Of a stretch of DNA of 64,000 nt, positions 35,927 through 46,460 are shown piece by piece. How positions within the stretch are numbered: position 1 is the stretch's first letter; every line of letters starts with the position of its first letter. The translations under genes and the position numbers were made by a program. The DNA is taken from contig NC_081555.1 of NCBI RefSeq assembly GCF_963082655.1, positions 28,815,266 to 28,879,265 of the forward strand, read 5' to 3'. Source of the DNA: Stomoxys calcitrans. Lineage: Eukaryota > Arthropoda > Insecta > Diptera > Muscidae. The notes beneath the pieces are model-generated. The model was given only the letters and a program-made list of their open reading frames with translations, ran no database searches and was not told where the DNA came from.

Positions 35927-37105
35927 AATTCATGATTCCTTTCAAAAATTCTGAATGTCAACGACAATCCGGTAAAAATTTTAATTTCACTTGCAAAGCT
36001 TAAAATAGCTGTATCTTCTAAACTATGCGTCCTAGAGAGAAGTGGGCCTTAATTCGTAACTCCATTAAAAATTCAGAAATTCGTCTAGAGGGAAATTGAC
36101 CTTAAATTTTAACTTCATCAACAAAATCACAATTTGGACTTGAAAATATAAAATGGCGGTATCTTTTAAATTATGCGTCTTGGGGGAAAAGAGCCTTAAT
36201 TCGTGACTCCAAAAAAAAATTCATATAAAAAAAAAACAAAAATAGTACACTTAAAATGACTGTGTCTCCTAAACTATGCGTTCTAGAGGGAAAAAGGCCT
36301 CAATTTGTGACTCTATCAAAAAATTCAGAATATCATCGAAAATCCATTAAAATTTTAAATTTCACTTGGAAAACTTAAAATGGCTGTGTCTTCAAAACTA
36401 TGCTCCTTAGAGGGAAATGGACTTTAAATCTTGACTCAATCAAAAAATTCAGATTTTCATGGAAAATTTCGAAATTTCACTTCGCTGTGTCTCCTAAACT
36501 ATGTGTTCTAGAGGGCAATGGACCATAATTCGTGACTCCATCAAACAATTCAGAATTTCATCAAAAAGTCCATTAAAAATCGAAATCTCACTTGCAAAGC
36601 TTAAAATAGCTGTATTTCCTAAACTATGCGTCCTAGAAGGAAATGGGGCTTACTTTGGGGCTCCATCAAAAAATTCAGAATATCATCGAAAATCCATTAA
36701 AAATCGAAATTTCACTTCGCTATGTCTGCTAAACTATGCGTAATCCATTCCATGGTAAATCCATTCAAAATTTAAATTTCTCTTGGAAAACTTAATATGG
36801 CTGTATCTCCTAAACTCTTGACTCCATCAAAAAATTCAGATTTTCATGGAAAATCTATTAAAAACCGAAATTGGACTTAGAAAACTTAAAATGGTGCTAT
36901 CTCTTAAAATATGCGTCCTAGGGGAAAAGGACCCTTAATTCGTGACTGCATCAATAAATTTAGAATTTCATAAAAAATCTGTTATAAATCTAAATTTCAC
37001 TTGTAAAACTTAAAATGGCTGTATCTCCTTAACTATGCCTCCTGGAGGGAAATGGGACTTAATATGTGGCTCCTTTCAAAAATTCAGCATTTCATCAAAA
37101 GTAAC
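35927..37105. repeat. Tandem repeat, unit about 105-145 bp
   Basis: About ten imperfect units, each with AAACTATGCGTCCTAGAGGG, TTAATTCGTGACTCCATCAA, AAAATTCAGAATTTCATCGA and AATTTCACTTGGAAAACTTA. AAACTATGCG-type landmarks fall near 36,020, 36,165, 36,270, 36,390, 36,500, 36,620, 36,730 and so on. Unit length varies through internal deletions. It starts directly at the 5' truncated end of a LINE. No coding frame persists across units. Confidence 0.8.
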
Positions 37106-37380
37106 GACACAGTCTAGGAAAACAATTAGAGATCACATGTTGCCTATAACAAATATCTTTACCAAAGAAATCACCCCAAGAGAAACACCCTAATTTTAGG
37201 TGTTAATTTTTGTTTGGTATCATCTTTTGCTTTGTCTATAGTTCATTGAACCCAAGTAACCAGGATCGAAAAATTAACGTGAATTGAATTTTTGCAATAG
37301 TCTTCAATGAAGCTCAGCCATAAATTGGGATATTAATGACTTCTACGTTGGAATTAATGGTGGTGCAGCACCATACTTAC
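37106..37380. other. Unassigned sequence
   Basis: No gene or repeat recognised, except that the minus-strand frame of the next feature reads on through its donor site to a stop at 37,343. Confidence 0.4.
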
Positions 37381-37509
37381 CTAATGGTTTTTCAGGGGTG
37401 GAAACTGTTTCCAGAATAATTACCCCATCTAACATAGCTTGCAAATAATTTGCATTTTTCAAAGTAAACCTCTTCCAATTAGTCTTGAAGCTCATTTCTT
37501 TAACAATCA
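37381..37509 (-). CDS. Candidate internal exon, protein not recognised
   Basis: On the minus strand 129 bases lie between TTTATAATCAG (acceptor ending at 37,510) and a consensus donor CCATTAG/GTAAGT (37,380-37,375). One frame is open throughout and gives 42 codons (NWKRFTLKNANYLQAMLDGV and ILETVSTPEKPL within it). It is flanked by two leading bases and one trailing base of split codons. Without splicing the frame stops at 37,343. The acceptor has a poor pyrimidine tract, and no family is recognised. It may be a real exon, or a remnant of a transposase or similar protein. Confidence 0.25.
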
Positions 37510-38111
37510 CTGATTATAAATCTCGTATTCAACAAGATTTGGATATAAATTTGGTTCAATTTCGATTGAAGTCTTCAATGGGATGGATGTAGCATCAAAT
37601 GGAGGTAGTTTTTGTTATCATCTTCGTTGAAGGTGTAATGGTGCCATGGTGTAGTCGATATGGTGTCATATTTCATTGTATACCTTTGATGAACACTGAC
37701 ACTCGCACAAATATTCTGCCCTTGTTTGCACAGCATATCCTTGCTGTAAAATATTATCCTTTTATCTCTTTGGAGTCTGTGTGTTAGTTAGTTCGGTAGT
37801 TTCTATTCGGGCGTGTCAAATGTGATTTTCTGATGCTGGAGTACATTTCAAATGGTTGCAAAAAAAAACGCAAAATGAAAAATCGGCTAGCATTAGTTAA
37901 GCACCGTTTAAAAGAGCGTATTTGGAGTATTTGAAATTGTTGTGAACATAAAAAATGGAAAATCCTAAAGTCTGAGTCGTTGATTTGAAAGGGAAGGGAA
38001 ATGCTTAAGAGGGTGCTATCTTCTGTGGTAAACAGCAGATTCGTTACAAAAGGCAAAAAACAACTCCTACCCACATAGTTTCCATTCTCTGCTGTATGTA
38101 GCAATCAATAT
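37510..38111. other. Unassigned sequence
   Basis: A 106-codon minus-strand frame at 37,784-38,104 is rich in Phe/Ser and has no domain I can see. No repeats noted. Confidence 0.4.
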
Positions 38112-38780
38112 ATGAGCTCATATTTTGCTTGCTCTGCTCCTTTCGGGACATGGCGGCATCAAATAAAGGACAATAGAACCCATAATTACGTTTCACTGCT
38201 AGTTAAGACTTCAAAGCAAAAGAAAATATTGGCAAAAACCGCTGCGCACAAATCAGCTTTTGGAAAAGTTCAAAAGCAAATGGAATTGGAGGAAAAATTG
38301 CTGCTTAATTGCATTACCAGTCTTTATCACAAGAGAAATTAAATTTGTATCCTTGGAACAATTTGCCATAAGACATTTTTAATGTCACTTAGAAAGCGAC
38401 TGCCATCAGAGGACAGCAAGAAAATGCGTAAGTAATAATCAATTAGTACTTTTTTGTTGGCAAATGGAAGAAAGTCTGATTCTTGATTGTCACAAAAGTT
38501 TGAAAATCTTATTTCAATATTAATCTTAAAGCATTGAATTTTTTTAAAATTTAAAAACAGCTTAAGCAGTGGGAACCGATGGGTTTCCAAGATGTTAAAA
38601 AATCCGCTCGTTTTGGTACAGGTTCATCCCCCCACGGAGACAAAGATCAATCTGGTAACAGATACAAGTATAGTGCTAAGCGTATTGGAAGAACATTTTC
38701 CCAGCTTTTGAAATTCGATAGTTGCGGCGATGAGAATATCCCAGTAATAAACCCTAATGAACTTATGTAATTTATACCGC
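38112..38780 (+). pseudogene. Broken gene fragment with a BESS-like motif
   Basis: Three protein-like pieces follow in order. A basic 76-codon frame runs from 38,112 to 38,342 (KTSKQKKILAKTAAHKSAFG and others). A short stretch reading TFLMSLRKRLPSEDSKKMRK at 38,373-38,432 fits the FL.SL...L...P...K...K pattern of the BESS motif in insect MADF-BESS proteins. A 63-codon frame lies at 38,579-38,770 (KYSAKRIGRTFSQLLKF). A perfect GTAAGT donor at 38,428 and an acceptor at 38,560 would bound a 133-bp intron of typical fly size, but joining them leads to an early stop. Frames are shifted between pieces. No MADF domain is clear upstream. I read it as a decayed gene copy. The BESS call is tentative. 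Confidence 0.3.
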
Positions 38781-38814
38781 CTAGTCAGAATGAGGTGCAT
38801 GTATCAGTTACCCG

Positions 38815-39110
38815 GCTGAAGAACAGCAAGTCATATTAACCGATGAGTTACCAGTTGAATGTTTTTAGATCGAAGGCGATGCTGAATAGTTATATGAACT
38901 AAGTCGTTTGCGAAATATAGCTTAAAGATGGCAAACGATGATTACAACTATAGCAGTAATGGGTCCTATCGATGCGGCTTTAGGCCTCGTAAATACATCA
39001 TTGAGATATTCAAACCACTTAAAATTCTGAAAAAGACCAAGATAGAAAAAATTGAGACTTACCATATTTTTGTCGACTACCAAGCCGCTTTCGTTAGCCT
39101 GATAGATTCA
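38815..39110 (+). mobile_element. Non-LTR reverse transcriptase fragment (RTE-like?)
   Basis: Plus-strand pieces: DELPVECF at about 38,843-38,866 (compare D.LPAELF before the RT core), then YRCGFRPRKYIIEIFKPLKI and HIFVDYQAAFVSLIDSKVSL (38,967-39,122). They match the QCGFRPGKST...F.DYKAAFDS segment holding the first catalytic Asp of non-LTR RTs. In-frame stops, and the distal RT is lost. A second scrap of the same lineage is at 62,335-62,680. Confidence 0.65.
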
Positions 39111-39240
39111 AAAGTCTCTTTAGCTAGGCCGTCTACATTTGTATGTTTGTGTATGATACATCTTACGGTATGACCACCATATAGACCGTTCTTTCCATCC
39201 CACTTCCTCACACAAAAAAAGTGATCCCATGGTAAAGTTA

Positions 39241-40106
39241 AAACAAATAAAAAGGCGTTAATTTCGGCCGGGCCGAACTTTGGATACCCAAGCCTAACAT
39301 AAGTCACTGTGTCAAATTTCAGCGAAATCGGATTATAAATGTGCCTTTTATGGGGCCAAGACTTTAAATCGAGAGATCGGTCTCTATGGCAGCTACATCC
39401 AAATCGGAACCGATCTGTGGCAAATTGAAGAAGAATGTTGAAGAGCGTAACACAACTCACTGTCCCAAATTTCGGCGAAATTGGACAATAAATGCGTTTT
39501 TTATGGGCCCAAAATCTTAAATCGAGAGATCCGTCGATATGGCAACTGTATCCACATCTGCACCGATCTGGACCAAATTGCAGAAAGTTGTCGAAGAGCC
39601 TAACTTAACTCACTGTCCCAAATTTCGGCGACATAGGACAATAAATGCGCCTTTTATGGGCCCAAAACCTAAAATCGAGGGATCGGTCTATATGGCAGCT
39701 ATGTTCAAATCTGAACAGATCCGGGCCAAATTGAAGAAGGATATCAACTGGCCTAACACAACTCACTGTCACAAAGTTCAGCTAAATCGGATAATAAATG
39801 TGGTTTTATGGGCCTAGGACCCTAAATCGAGTCTATATCAAGATATAGTCCGATAAAGCCCATCTTCGAACTTAACTTGCTTATGAACCGAAAAAGAATC
39901 TGTGCAAAGTTTTAGCTCAATATCTCTATTTTTAAAGACCGTAGCGTGTTTTCAACAGACAGACGAACGGACATGGCTAGATCGTCTTAGATTTTTACGC
40001 TGATCAAGAATATATATACTTTATAGGGTCGGAAATGGATATTTCGATGTGTTGCAAACGGAATGCCAAAATGAGTATACCCCCATCCTCGAGTGTTGGG
40101 TATATA
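39241..40106 (-). mobile_element. HINE, GGGCCCATAAAA subtype, full length
   Basis: 3' end (AACAAATAAAAAGGCGTTAA, TTCGGCCGGGCCGAAC palindrome) at 39,241. About four units of 150-155 bp carry AACTCACTGTCCCAAATTTC and GGGCCCAAAA. The core (GACGAACGGACATGGCTAGA, GATCAAGAATATATATACTT) follows, and the 5' end GTATACCCCCATCCTCGAGT, GTTGGGTATATAA closes at 40,106. Confidence 0.8.
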
Positions 40107-40224
40107 ACTAATTTTCAATAAGATTGAATTTCATATATCGCTAACGAAATTTTTATGAAATTTTAGATTGTGTTGTTGTCAAAAATGGCGAAACCATGTG
40201 AAATTCTAGTTAGCTGTACTGATC

Positions 40225-40675
40225 TTTTTATACCCTCCATCAAAGGATGGGGGTATACAAGTTTAGACATTTCGTTTGTAACGCATCGAAATATTGATCT
40301 GAGATTCGTCCGTCGGTCGGAAGCACGCTTACTTTCGAAAGAGAAAAGCTAGTCGCTTGAAATTTTGCAAAAATACTTCCTGTTAGTGTAGGTTGGTTGG
40401 GATTGTAAACGGGCCATATCAGTCCATATATGAATATAGCTGCCATACAAACCGGCCTTGGGTCTTGAATTTTTGAGCCTCTAGATGGCGCAATTCTTAT
40501 ACGATTTGGCTGAAATTATGTACGTGGTGTTTGTTATGACTTCCAACGATTGTACTAAGTATGGTTCAAATCGGTTCATAATATGATATACGCAGCTGTC
40601 ATATAAACCGATCTCGGATATTGACTTCTGGAAAGCGCCATTATTATCCGATTTGGTTGAAATTTTTCACGCAAT
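40225..40675 (+). mobile_element. HINE, 3'-truncated
   Basis: 5' end TTTTTATACCCTCCATCAAA, GGATGGGGGTATACAAGTTT, a short GTCCGTCGGTCGG core and two units. It ends inside a unit near 40,675. Confidence 0.75.
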
Positions 40676-40834
40676 GTGATGAGAGTTCGCATCCCACCCT
40701 CTTAGTACCACATCCCCTGTCTGTTATGCACTACTCTTCACCAGCATATGCAGCTCTTTCGTGGGTGGCGGTGTCATCTTAAATCATCTCAAATTTCAGC
40801 TCTTTGAAATTCTATTCGTTCTCAAATGGCATAT

Positions 40835-41717
40835 TTATAACCTACACCTCTACTCTGGTACAGGGTATTATAACTTAGTGCATTTGTTTGTAACACCCAA
40901 AAGGAAGAAAGATAGACCCGTTTATAAGTATACCGATCGACTCAGAATCACTTTTCGATTCGATTTTGCTATATCCGTCTGTCTGTCTGTCCGTCTGTCT
41001 GTCCATGTTAATTTGTGTACAAACTACAGGTCTCAATTTTCATCCGATCGTCTTCAAATTTGGTTCAGGCATGTTTTTCGACCTAGAGACGAAGCGTATT
41101 GAAATTAGAAAAAATCGGTTCAGATTTGGATATAGCTTCCATATATATGTTCGTCCGATTTGCAGTGATAATGCAATAAAATGGTCATTTGTTACCCGAT
41201 TCTTTCGAAATTTGGCAGGTAGGATTTTCTTATGACTCTCGATATAACTAGCGAATTTCATAGAAATCGGTTCTGATTTGGATATAGCTCCCATATATAT
41301 GTTCGTGCAATTTGACCGATTCTCTCGAAATTTGGCAGGAAGGATTTTCTTATAACTCTCGATAGTACTGGTGAATTTCATAGAAATCGGTTCAAATTTA
41401 GATGTAGCTCTCATACATATATATATATATCGCCCGATTTTCACTCCTAGACCCACTGCAAGCGCATTTATTGAACAATCTTCCCAAAATTGTGCAACGC
41501 TTTGCTCGACAATATATTCCACAATATATATAGCTCCCATGTATTTGTCCGTCAGATTTTGGGTAATTTGTTGTCATTTGTCAATCGTAGTTATTCCATT
41601 TTGAACATAATTGCTGGATACATCCGCCGAGGTCCATCAAAATTGGTTTAGAATTAGATGTAGCCCCCCTTTTGTGTATTAAAAAGTTGGCACCGCCCGA
41701 CTTTTGCCTTTCCTTAT
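40835..41717 (+). mobile_element. HINE, GTCGGCACCGCTCGAC subtype, full length
   Basis: 5' end TATAACCTACACCTCTACTC, TGGTACAGGGTATTATAACT, a (GTCY)n core GTCTGTCTGTCTGTCCGTCT at 40,977-41,005, units of about 150 bp (GGTTCAGATTTGGATATAGC, TTCATAGAAATCGGTT), and a 3' end GTTGGCACCGCCCGACTTTT, GCCTTTCCTTA. Confidence 0.8.
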
Positions 41718-43283
41718 TGATTTTTATATTTTTTTTCAATTTTTCCCACTGCGACCTGTTTCCCATCGTTGCGAATCTCCTCGGTCTTTCAGGGTATTCT
41801 TGGACAGATTTCCTTTCTCGTAGAGAACAACTAACTTCCAAAAACCCGACACTTGCAGTCAAAAGAACAATGGTTTATTTTTTACTTAAGTTACTCGTGG
41901 CTAAAGTTTTGCTCCCAAAAGTGAAAATAGTTTTAAATGTCTATTAAAAATCTGCCACTGTGCCTGTAGAGTGCTTAATCGTTCAAAATCCCCTCCCTCA
42001 CTGTGGGCATTTTGCTATTTTCAGCATTTTTCCTGCATAGCATATGCACACAGGCATACACACCCATACCTACATGCCCTAGCACACAGCATCATCGTCA
42101 TAGTATCCTCCTGTGCTTTGCATCATTGTATTTAATTTTTTTGCTGTTAAATTGCATTGCGTTATCCCCTTCTAGCATATGCAAGAAACGGAAAGAGGAA
42201 AATAAAGTCCCACTTCTCTAAAAGTCCAGCTAAGGCAAAAATAACAGCAACAACAACATTGTCCTGTTTGACTTTTATACTAAAAAGATGAAAGTAGGGG
42301 GATGGATGGTGGTTAAGAAGCCTGGCCAAATAACCACAGTTACGCTAGAACAGAGATGGGTGTGTGTGTGTGCAGCAGTGCAAGATGAATGGCCGTATGT
42401 GTTGGGTGTGCAATGTGCTGTGTTGCGTGAGTGCGTGCGTGGAAAGGGGTTTTCAAAATTTAAAAAAAAACACACACACACACAAAATTAAAGCACGCAA
42501 AAACAATGCATTTGCTTGGTTTGAAAAAAACGGTAGATGTTGTTGTTGCTGTTGTGAAGGAATATTTCAGTCCTTTGGCTGCCGGCAGACATGGTGATGT
42601 TAACGACGTTGCCATAGCGGAGGAAAGCGATGATGATGATTACGACGACGACAACAACACCAGGCACGCGTTAACATGACAACAGACACTAAACGACACA
42701 GGTGAGAGAGAGTGAGAGAGAGGAAAAAATTACCCAAAATTTAAATTGCCAGGAAGAGAAATAAAAGACAAAGGAAAAATAATGTCAAATTAGGAAAAAA
42801 AACGGGAAACAGTTGTAAAAACATAAACAAATCAAAATTAATTTTTTTTTAATTTTTCCCAACATTTTATTAAAATTGTGAAAACTATACTTTTTGTTAG
42901 TTTTTATATTTTTTATCATTTTTTCCTTGCTTTTATTTAGAGTATTTTTTACTTTGTTATCCTTTTGCCGTATGCTCTTAAACTTTTCTCTTAACTCTGT
43001 TTTATATGAAACTGCTCTGTTGCTGTTTCACAAAAAGGGTGTGAAAGCCGGTATCCTTTATTCCGCCCTTACAAAGGCTAGACAAGTTAGGCTATACTCT
43101 AACAGCTAGGGGTGACTTTGAGTACGCTCTCTTAGCAAGAGCTCTGCTATTCTCTTTTCATTCAAATATATTCCAGTGCCTTCCAATTTGAATTGTTAGC
43201 TTTAAGATTGAGGGTTTACATGCCAGGATAATGACCAGCAGGGCGCATATTGTTATCAATCGACAAACCATAAGGATCGTCGT
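41718..43283. other. Unique-looking DNA upstream of a candidate promoter
   Basis: Several TG/CA runs occur (42,358-42,376 and 42,472-42,484), along with a GTTGTTGCTGTTG segment near 42,540 and GAT/GAC triplet runs near 42,630-42,655. No coding exon is visible. GA-rich sequence at 42,702-42,722 is listed separately. Confidence 0.5.
42702..42722. promoter_or_regulatory. GAGA-type sequence
   Basis: GTGAGAGAGAGTGAGAGAGA contains several GAGAG pentamers, the core bound by GAGA factor in flies. It lies about 570 bp before the candidate start site at 43,288. Function is inferred from sequence only. GA tracts are also common by chance here (9,360 and 16,409). Confidence 0.3.
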
Positions 43284-43372
43284 CCTCAGTCGTACGTGTT
43301 CGTTTGTTGCTTTCGTTCGTTCATTTTTCGAGAACATTCAGTTTTAAATATCTTTAGTTTATTGTTTTCGGA
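43284..43372 (+). promoter_or_regulatory. Candidate core promoter (Inr at 43,286-43,291)
   Basis: CCTCAGTCG at 43,284-43,292 matches the arthropod initiator TCAGTY, with the A at 43,288. GTTCG at +28 matches four of five positions of the downstream promoter element. There is no TATA box near -30. A second TCAGTT (A at 43,340) has GGACT at +31, three bases off the strict DPE position. Sequence before the start is mixed, and CAA-rich leader-like sequence begins after it. This fits a TATA-less, DPE-type developmental promoter. Confidence 0.4.
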
Positions 43373-44250
43373 CTCCTCTGCACTCTATTAATGCAATAAT
43401 TTTGTGTTAAAACAATTGCAAAAACAAACAAAAAAAAACAACAACAACCAAAAAGAAAACCTAGCCAAACACCAACAGGAAAAATCATAAGAAAAAAACA
43501 ACAACATCCAATTTACCAAGGTTCTCAGTTACAAGTCCAGTAGTCCATTCAAAACTCGGTTCACAATTTCGACTTTCGTTTCGTTACAAAAAAATTGTTT
43601 TTTTGAAACAAAAACAAACCAACACCGGCTTCCAAAAATAAAAAGGAACTAGAAAAGAAAAGAAGGAAAGCATAGCAAAGAAAACAAACAGCTACAGGAC
43701 AATCCGAGTTTAACTTGGGACTCCTTTGTAATATCCAAGAAAAAATAAAAACACTATAGACTTTGTTGCCGTGGTTTATCAACAACAACAACACTATAAC
43801 AGCCAATAACACCACCCCCCCAAAAGGAAAGGAGGAAAAAAGATTTCAAACGGGCATTTTGCAATATTATTTTCTAATCTAAATAACAAAAAATCAAATT
43901 CGTAACAATTTATTCAAGATAATTGTTAAGAATAAAGGCCAAATTATTAGAATTCAAAAACAAAAACAACAAATTAAAACCTAAATTTTGAACTTTGTTA
44001 ATAAACCAAATTTTTTTCTAAATATTCTTCGTCATTATTATCGTTAGTAACGTTTCATCGTCTGTGTGTGCATAAATTGTGTTCAACGTCGTTTTTCTAG
44101 TCAAATTTTTGTTACAAAAAAAAACTAAAGAAAAGGAAAATTTACCACGGTTTAAATAAAAATTTCCGCTAATTTTTCTTCTGTGTCACTGAGTTGTAAA
44201 TTTGAGATTATTATTATTACCACATATAAATTATTTTCCGGAAAAACTTT
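43288..44250 (+). other. Candidate long 5' untranslated leader, CAA-rich
   Basis: About 960 bases rich in A and C on the plus strand (AAAACAAACAAAAAAAAACA, ACAACAACCAAAAAG, AACAACAACAACACTATAAC), with many stops and only tiny upstream frames. CAA-rich unstructured leaders are typical of long fly 5' UTRs. It is free of the transposons that crowd both sides, which is why I group it with the promoter and exon. Confidence 0.4.
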
Positions 44251-44298
44251 ATGGTCTATGTCTACACTACCACATATACGGAGCTAACAGACAGAAAT
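44251..44298 (+). CDS. Candidate first coding exon, 16 codons
   Basis: An ATG at 44,251 opens 16 codons (MVYVYTTTYTELTDRN) and runs straight into a consensus donor AAT/GTAAGTAAAG at 44,299, in phase 0. Unspliced, the frame stops at 44,311-44,313. The context before the ATG (AACTTT) is weak by fly Kozak rules (no A at -3), but +4 is G. Its place after a promoter-like and leader-like region supports it. The gene is unknown: the next exon would have to lie beyond the transposon-filled DNA downstream, in a long first intron. The exon could also be wholly non-coding. Confidence 0.4.
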
Positions 44299-44313
44299 GT
44301 AAGTAAAGTGTAA

Positions 44314-44689
44314 TCCCATCGGATTAAAAAATTTTCAATTTAAATACAAAAAAAAAAAAAATATTAAAGTATGGCTTATTCAGCAATCGCATGAAAAATA
44401 AAGAGAAAAAAATTGCGACTAACATAAATTATGCATTTGGCTTAAAAAAAGACAATTATTTTTCATTCGGACACAATAATTTTTCCCAAACAAATTAGCT
44501 TTTTATATTCTTCCTATAAACTTTTAAGCAGGGCAAACTTTTCATACATCTATAAATGCTACACAATATAAGACTAAGCTAAAAAAAATAGGTGGCTTAC
44601 TATTTTAATCCATTTCGAAATGGCACACAGCGGTCCAAGATCAACATCCGTGGGCAAAAACTCATCAACTTGAGCTCTTGAATGTGTTT
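44314..44689. other. AT-rich, intron-like
   Basis: Directly after the candidate donor. A poly-A run lies near 44,348-44,361. No other feature is visible. Confidence 0.45.
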
Positions 44690-44850
44690 GTGATGTTCTA
44701 GCAGGATTTGAACCAGCAGTTGTTTAGCGTCAAGGCGAATATGCTTACCCATGCGCTTCATTGGCCTTAAGGATTGTGTTACTTACATTCCATTTGCTGT
44801 TCACATGGAATCCTCAATCTTATGGGCCCAAGAACTTTAATCAGCAGACC
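44690..44850 (-). mobile_element. SINE head scrap and HINE scrap
   Basis: 44,697-44,768 on the minus strand is a SINE head (AAGGCCAATGAAGCGCATGG, B box GGTTCAAATCC, then GCTAGAACATCAC) without a body. 44,820-44,850 (TTATGGGCCCAAGAACTTTA, ATCAGCAGACCGGT) is one piece of a HINE unit into which the next LINE inserted. Confidence 0.55.
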
Positions 44851-45084
44851 GGTGGGCTAGATTAGGTTTAAGTGGCAGTCTGCCATCAGACTCACTTAGA
44901 AGTTTTTGTCCATTGGGATACCACAGGAACAGGAGAAGGAAGATGATTTCTAGTTCCTAACAGAATGCTTCAAAAAGCCCAACAACTTTCGAATTTTCAT
45001 ATCAGCTAAATCAGACAAGTTCTGAAAAAAAGAGAACCTAAAGTGGAACTCAAGTGCGGGACACACTCTGATCAGATGTTTTAT

Positions 45085-45380
45085 GCAAATTGCAAATTTT
45101 GCCCATGAATATTCCACTAAGGAACAGGGGCAAACTTCTCACATATCAATGAGTGCAGTCCGATTCAAGTTTAAGCTCAATGATAAGGGGCCTTCTTTTT
45201 AAAGCCGAGTCCGAACGGCGTGCCGCAGTGCGACACCTCTTTGGAGAGAAGTTTTACATGGCATAGTACCCACAAATATTGCCACCGCTGTAACATTTGT
45301 CTGATGTTCTTGCCAGGATTTGAACCCAGGCATTCAGCGTCATAAGCGGACATGCTAACCTCTGCGCTAGGGTGGCCTCC
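45085..45380 (-). mobile_element. SINE with perfect 12-bp target-site duplication
   Basis: Full head (GGAGGCCACCCTAGCGCAGA), B box GGTTCAAATCC, body and tail on the minus strand. CAGATGTTTTAT is present on both sides (45,073-45,084 and 45,381-45,392). The insertion therefore went by retrotransposition into the LINE sequence, which reads on cleanly across it. Confidence 0.9.
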
Positions 45381-46409
45381 CAGATGTTTTATAGTCTTTT
45401 CTTCTTTGACGTCCTCGCAGCTTCGGCAAAAGTCGTTACTTGCAACCTTCAGTCTGTGAGCATGTTTTCCGATCAGACAGTAACCTCTCATGTCGAACAT
45501 CATGACAGAGACGTCTGTTCTAGCCAGCGAAAGCAAAGCGGTTGACTTTTTCACCATGGAAATCGTAGTTCAAATCGGTTCTATCAGGAGGCAGGGTAAA
45601 ATCCACACTGCCTGGAACATCGAATATTGTATCAAGGATAACACAGTGTTCGTAGCCGTCACATGATCAAAGAGCAAGCTTCCTTAGCCTCTTAGCAGTG
45701 GTCGCAGCAATTTGTCTCGGCACAATGTACGGAGGCATTAGGTGTAGCATTAAATTCAGTTCATTGGATGGTGTCATCCTCAGGGCGACAAACAAGATAT
45801 CCTTTGGATCCTGAGTATTGAACAGTTAGTGGACTTTTGAAGAGCCGTAAATCAGACTACAACACTATATGGCATTAAAGTCCGACAGCTGCTGTTTAAA
45901 CTCAGTTCATGACACACGATTTAATACCCCAACTTTTGCCAATGACTCTCTTGCAGGTATTGAAGAGAACTAGTTCTGTCTTAGATGAATTTAAGCCCAG
46001 ACTTCTTTCCGTAGCCCACTTCATTGTCGCACGTAGAGCTTCCTGAAGTATTTCTCTAAGTGTGCTGGGAAATTTTTGCCTAACCACAATAACCACGACA
46101 TCAGCATACACGACCGCCTTACACCGTTTTTCCAGAGACAATTACATACTGTTAATGGCTTTATTACAAAGTAGAGGAGACAGTAGACCTCCTTTAGGTT
46201 TCCCTCTGCTGATCCAACTTTTTTAGATCTACAGATCCCAAGCCTGCCATAATGCATATTTTAGTAAGTAAGCTATTAATAAACTTTCTTACGATAGTAT
46301 TGATGCCTAGAAACTTCAGCTTCTTAATGTCTGTTGACGATTTTACATTACTGAGAGCATCTTCAAAGACAAGAAATCATTCCATTGTATATTCCGTGGC
46401 GGCGCCTTG

Positions 46410-46460
46410 CAACACCTAATCGCCTGAATTGAAGATTCTAATGCAGGCGATTAGGTGTTG
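46410..46460. repeat. Perfect 17-bp inverted repeat in the LINE RT
   Basis: CAACACCTAATCGCCTG at 46,410-46,426 and its exact complement at 46,444-46,460, with a 17-base spacer. The RT reading frame before and after is displaced here. This suggests a small inverted duplication by template switching. Confidence 0.8.
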
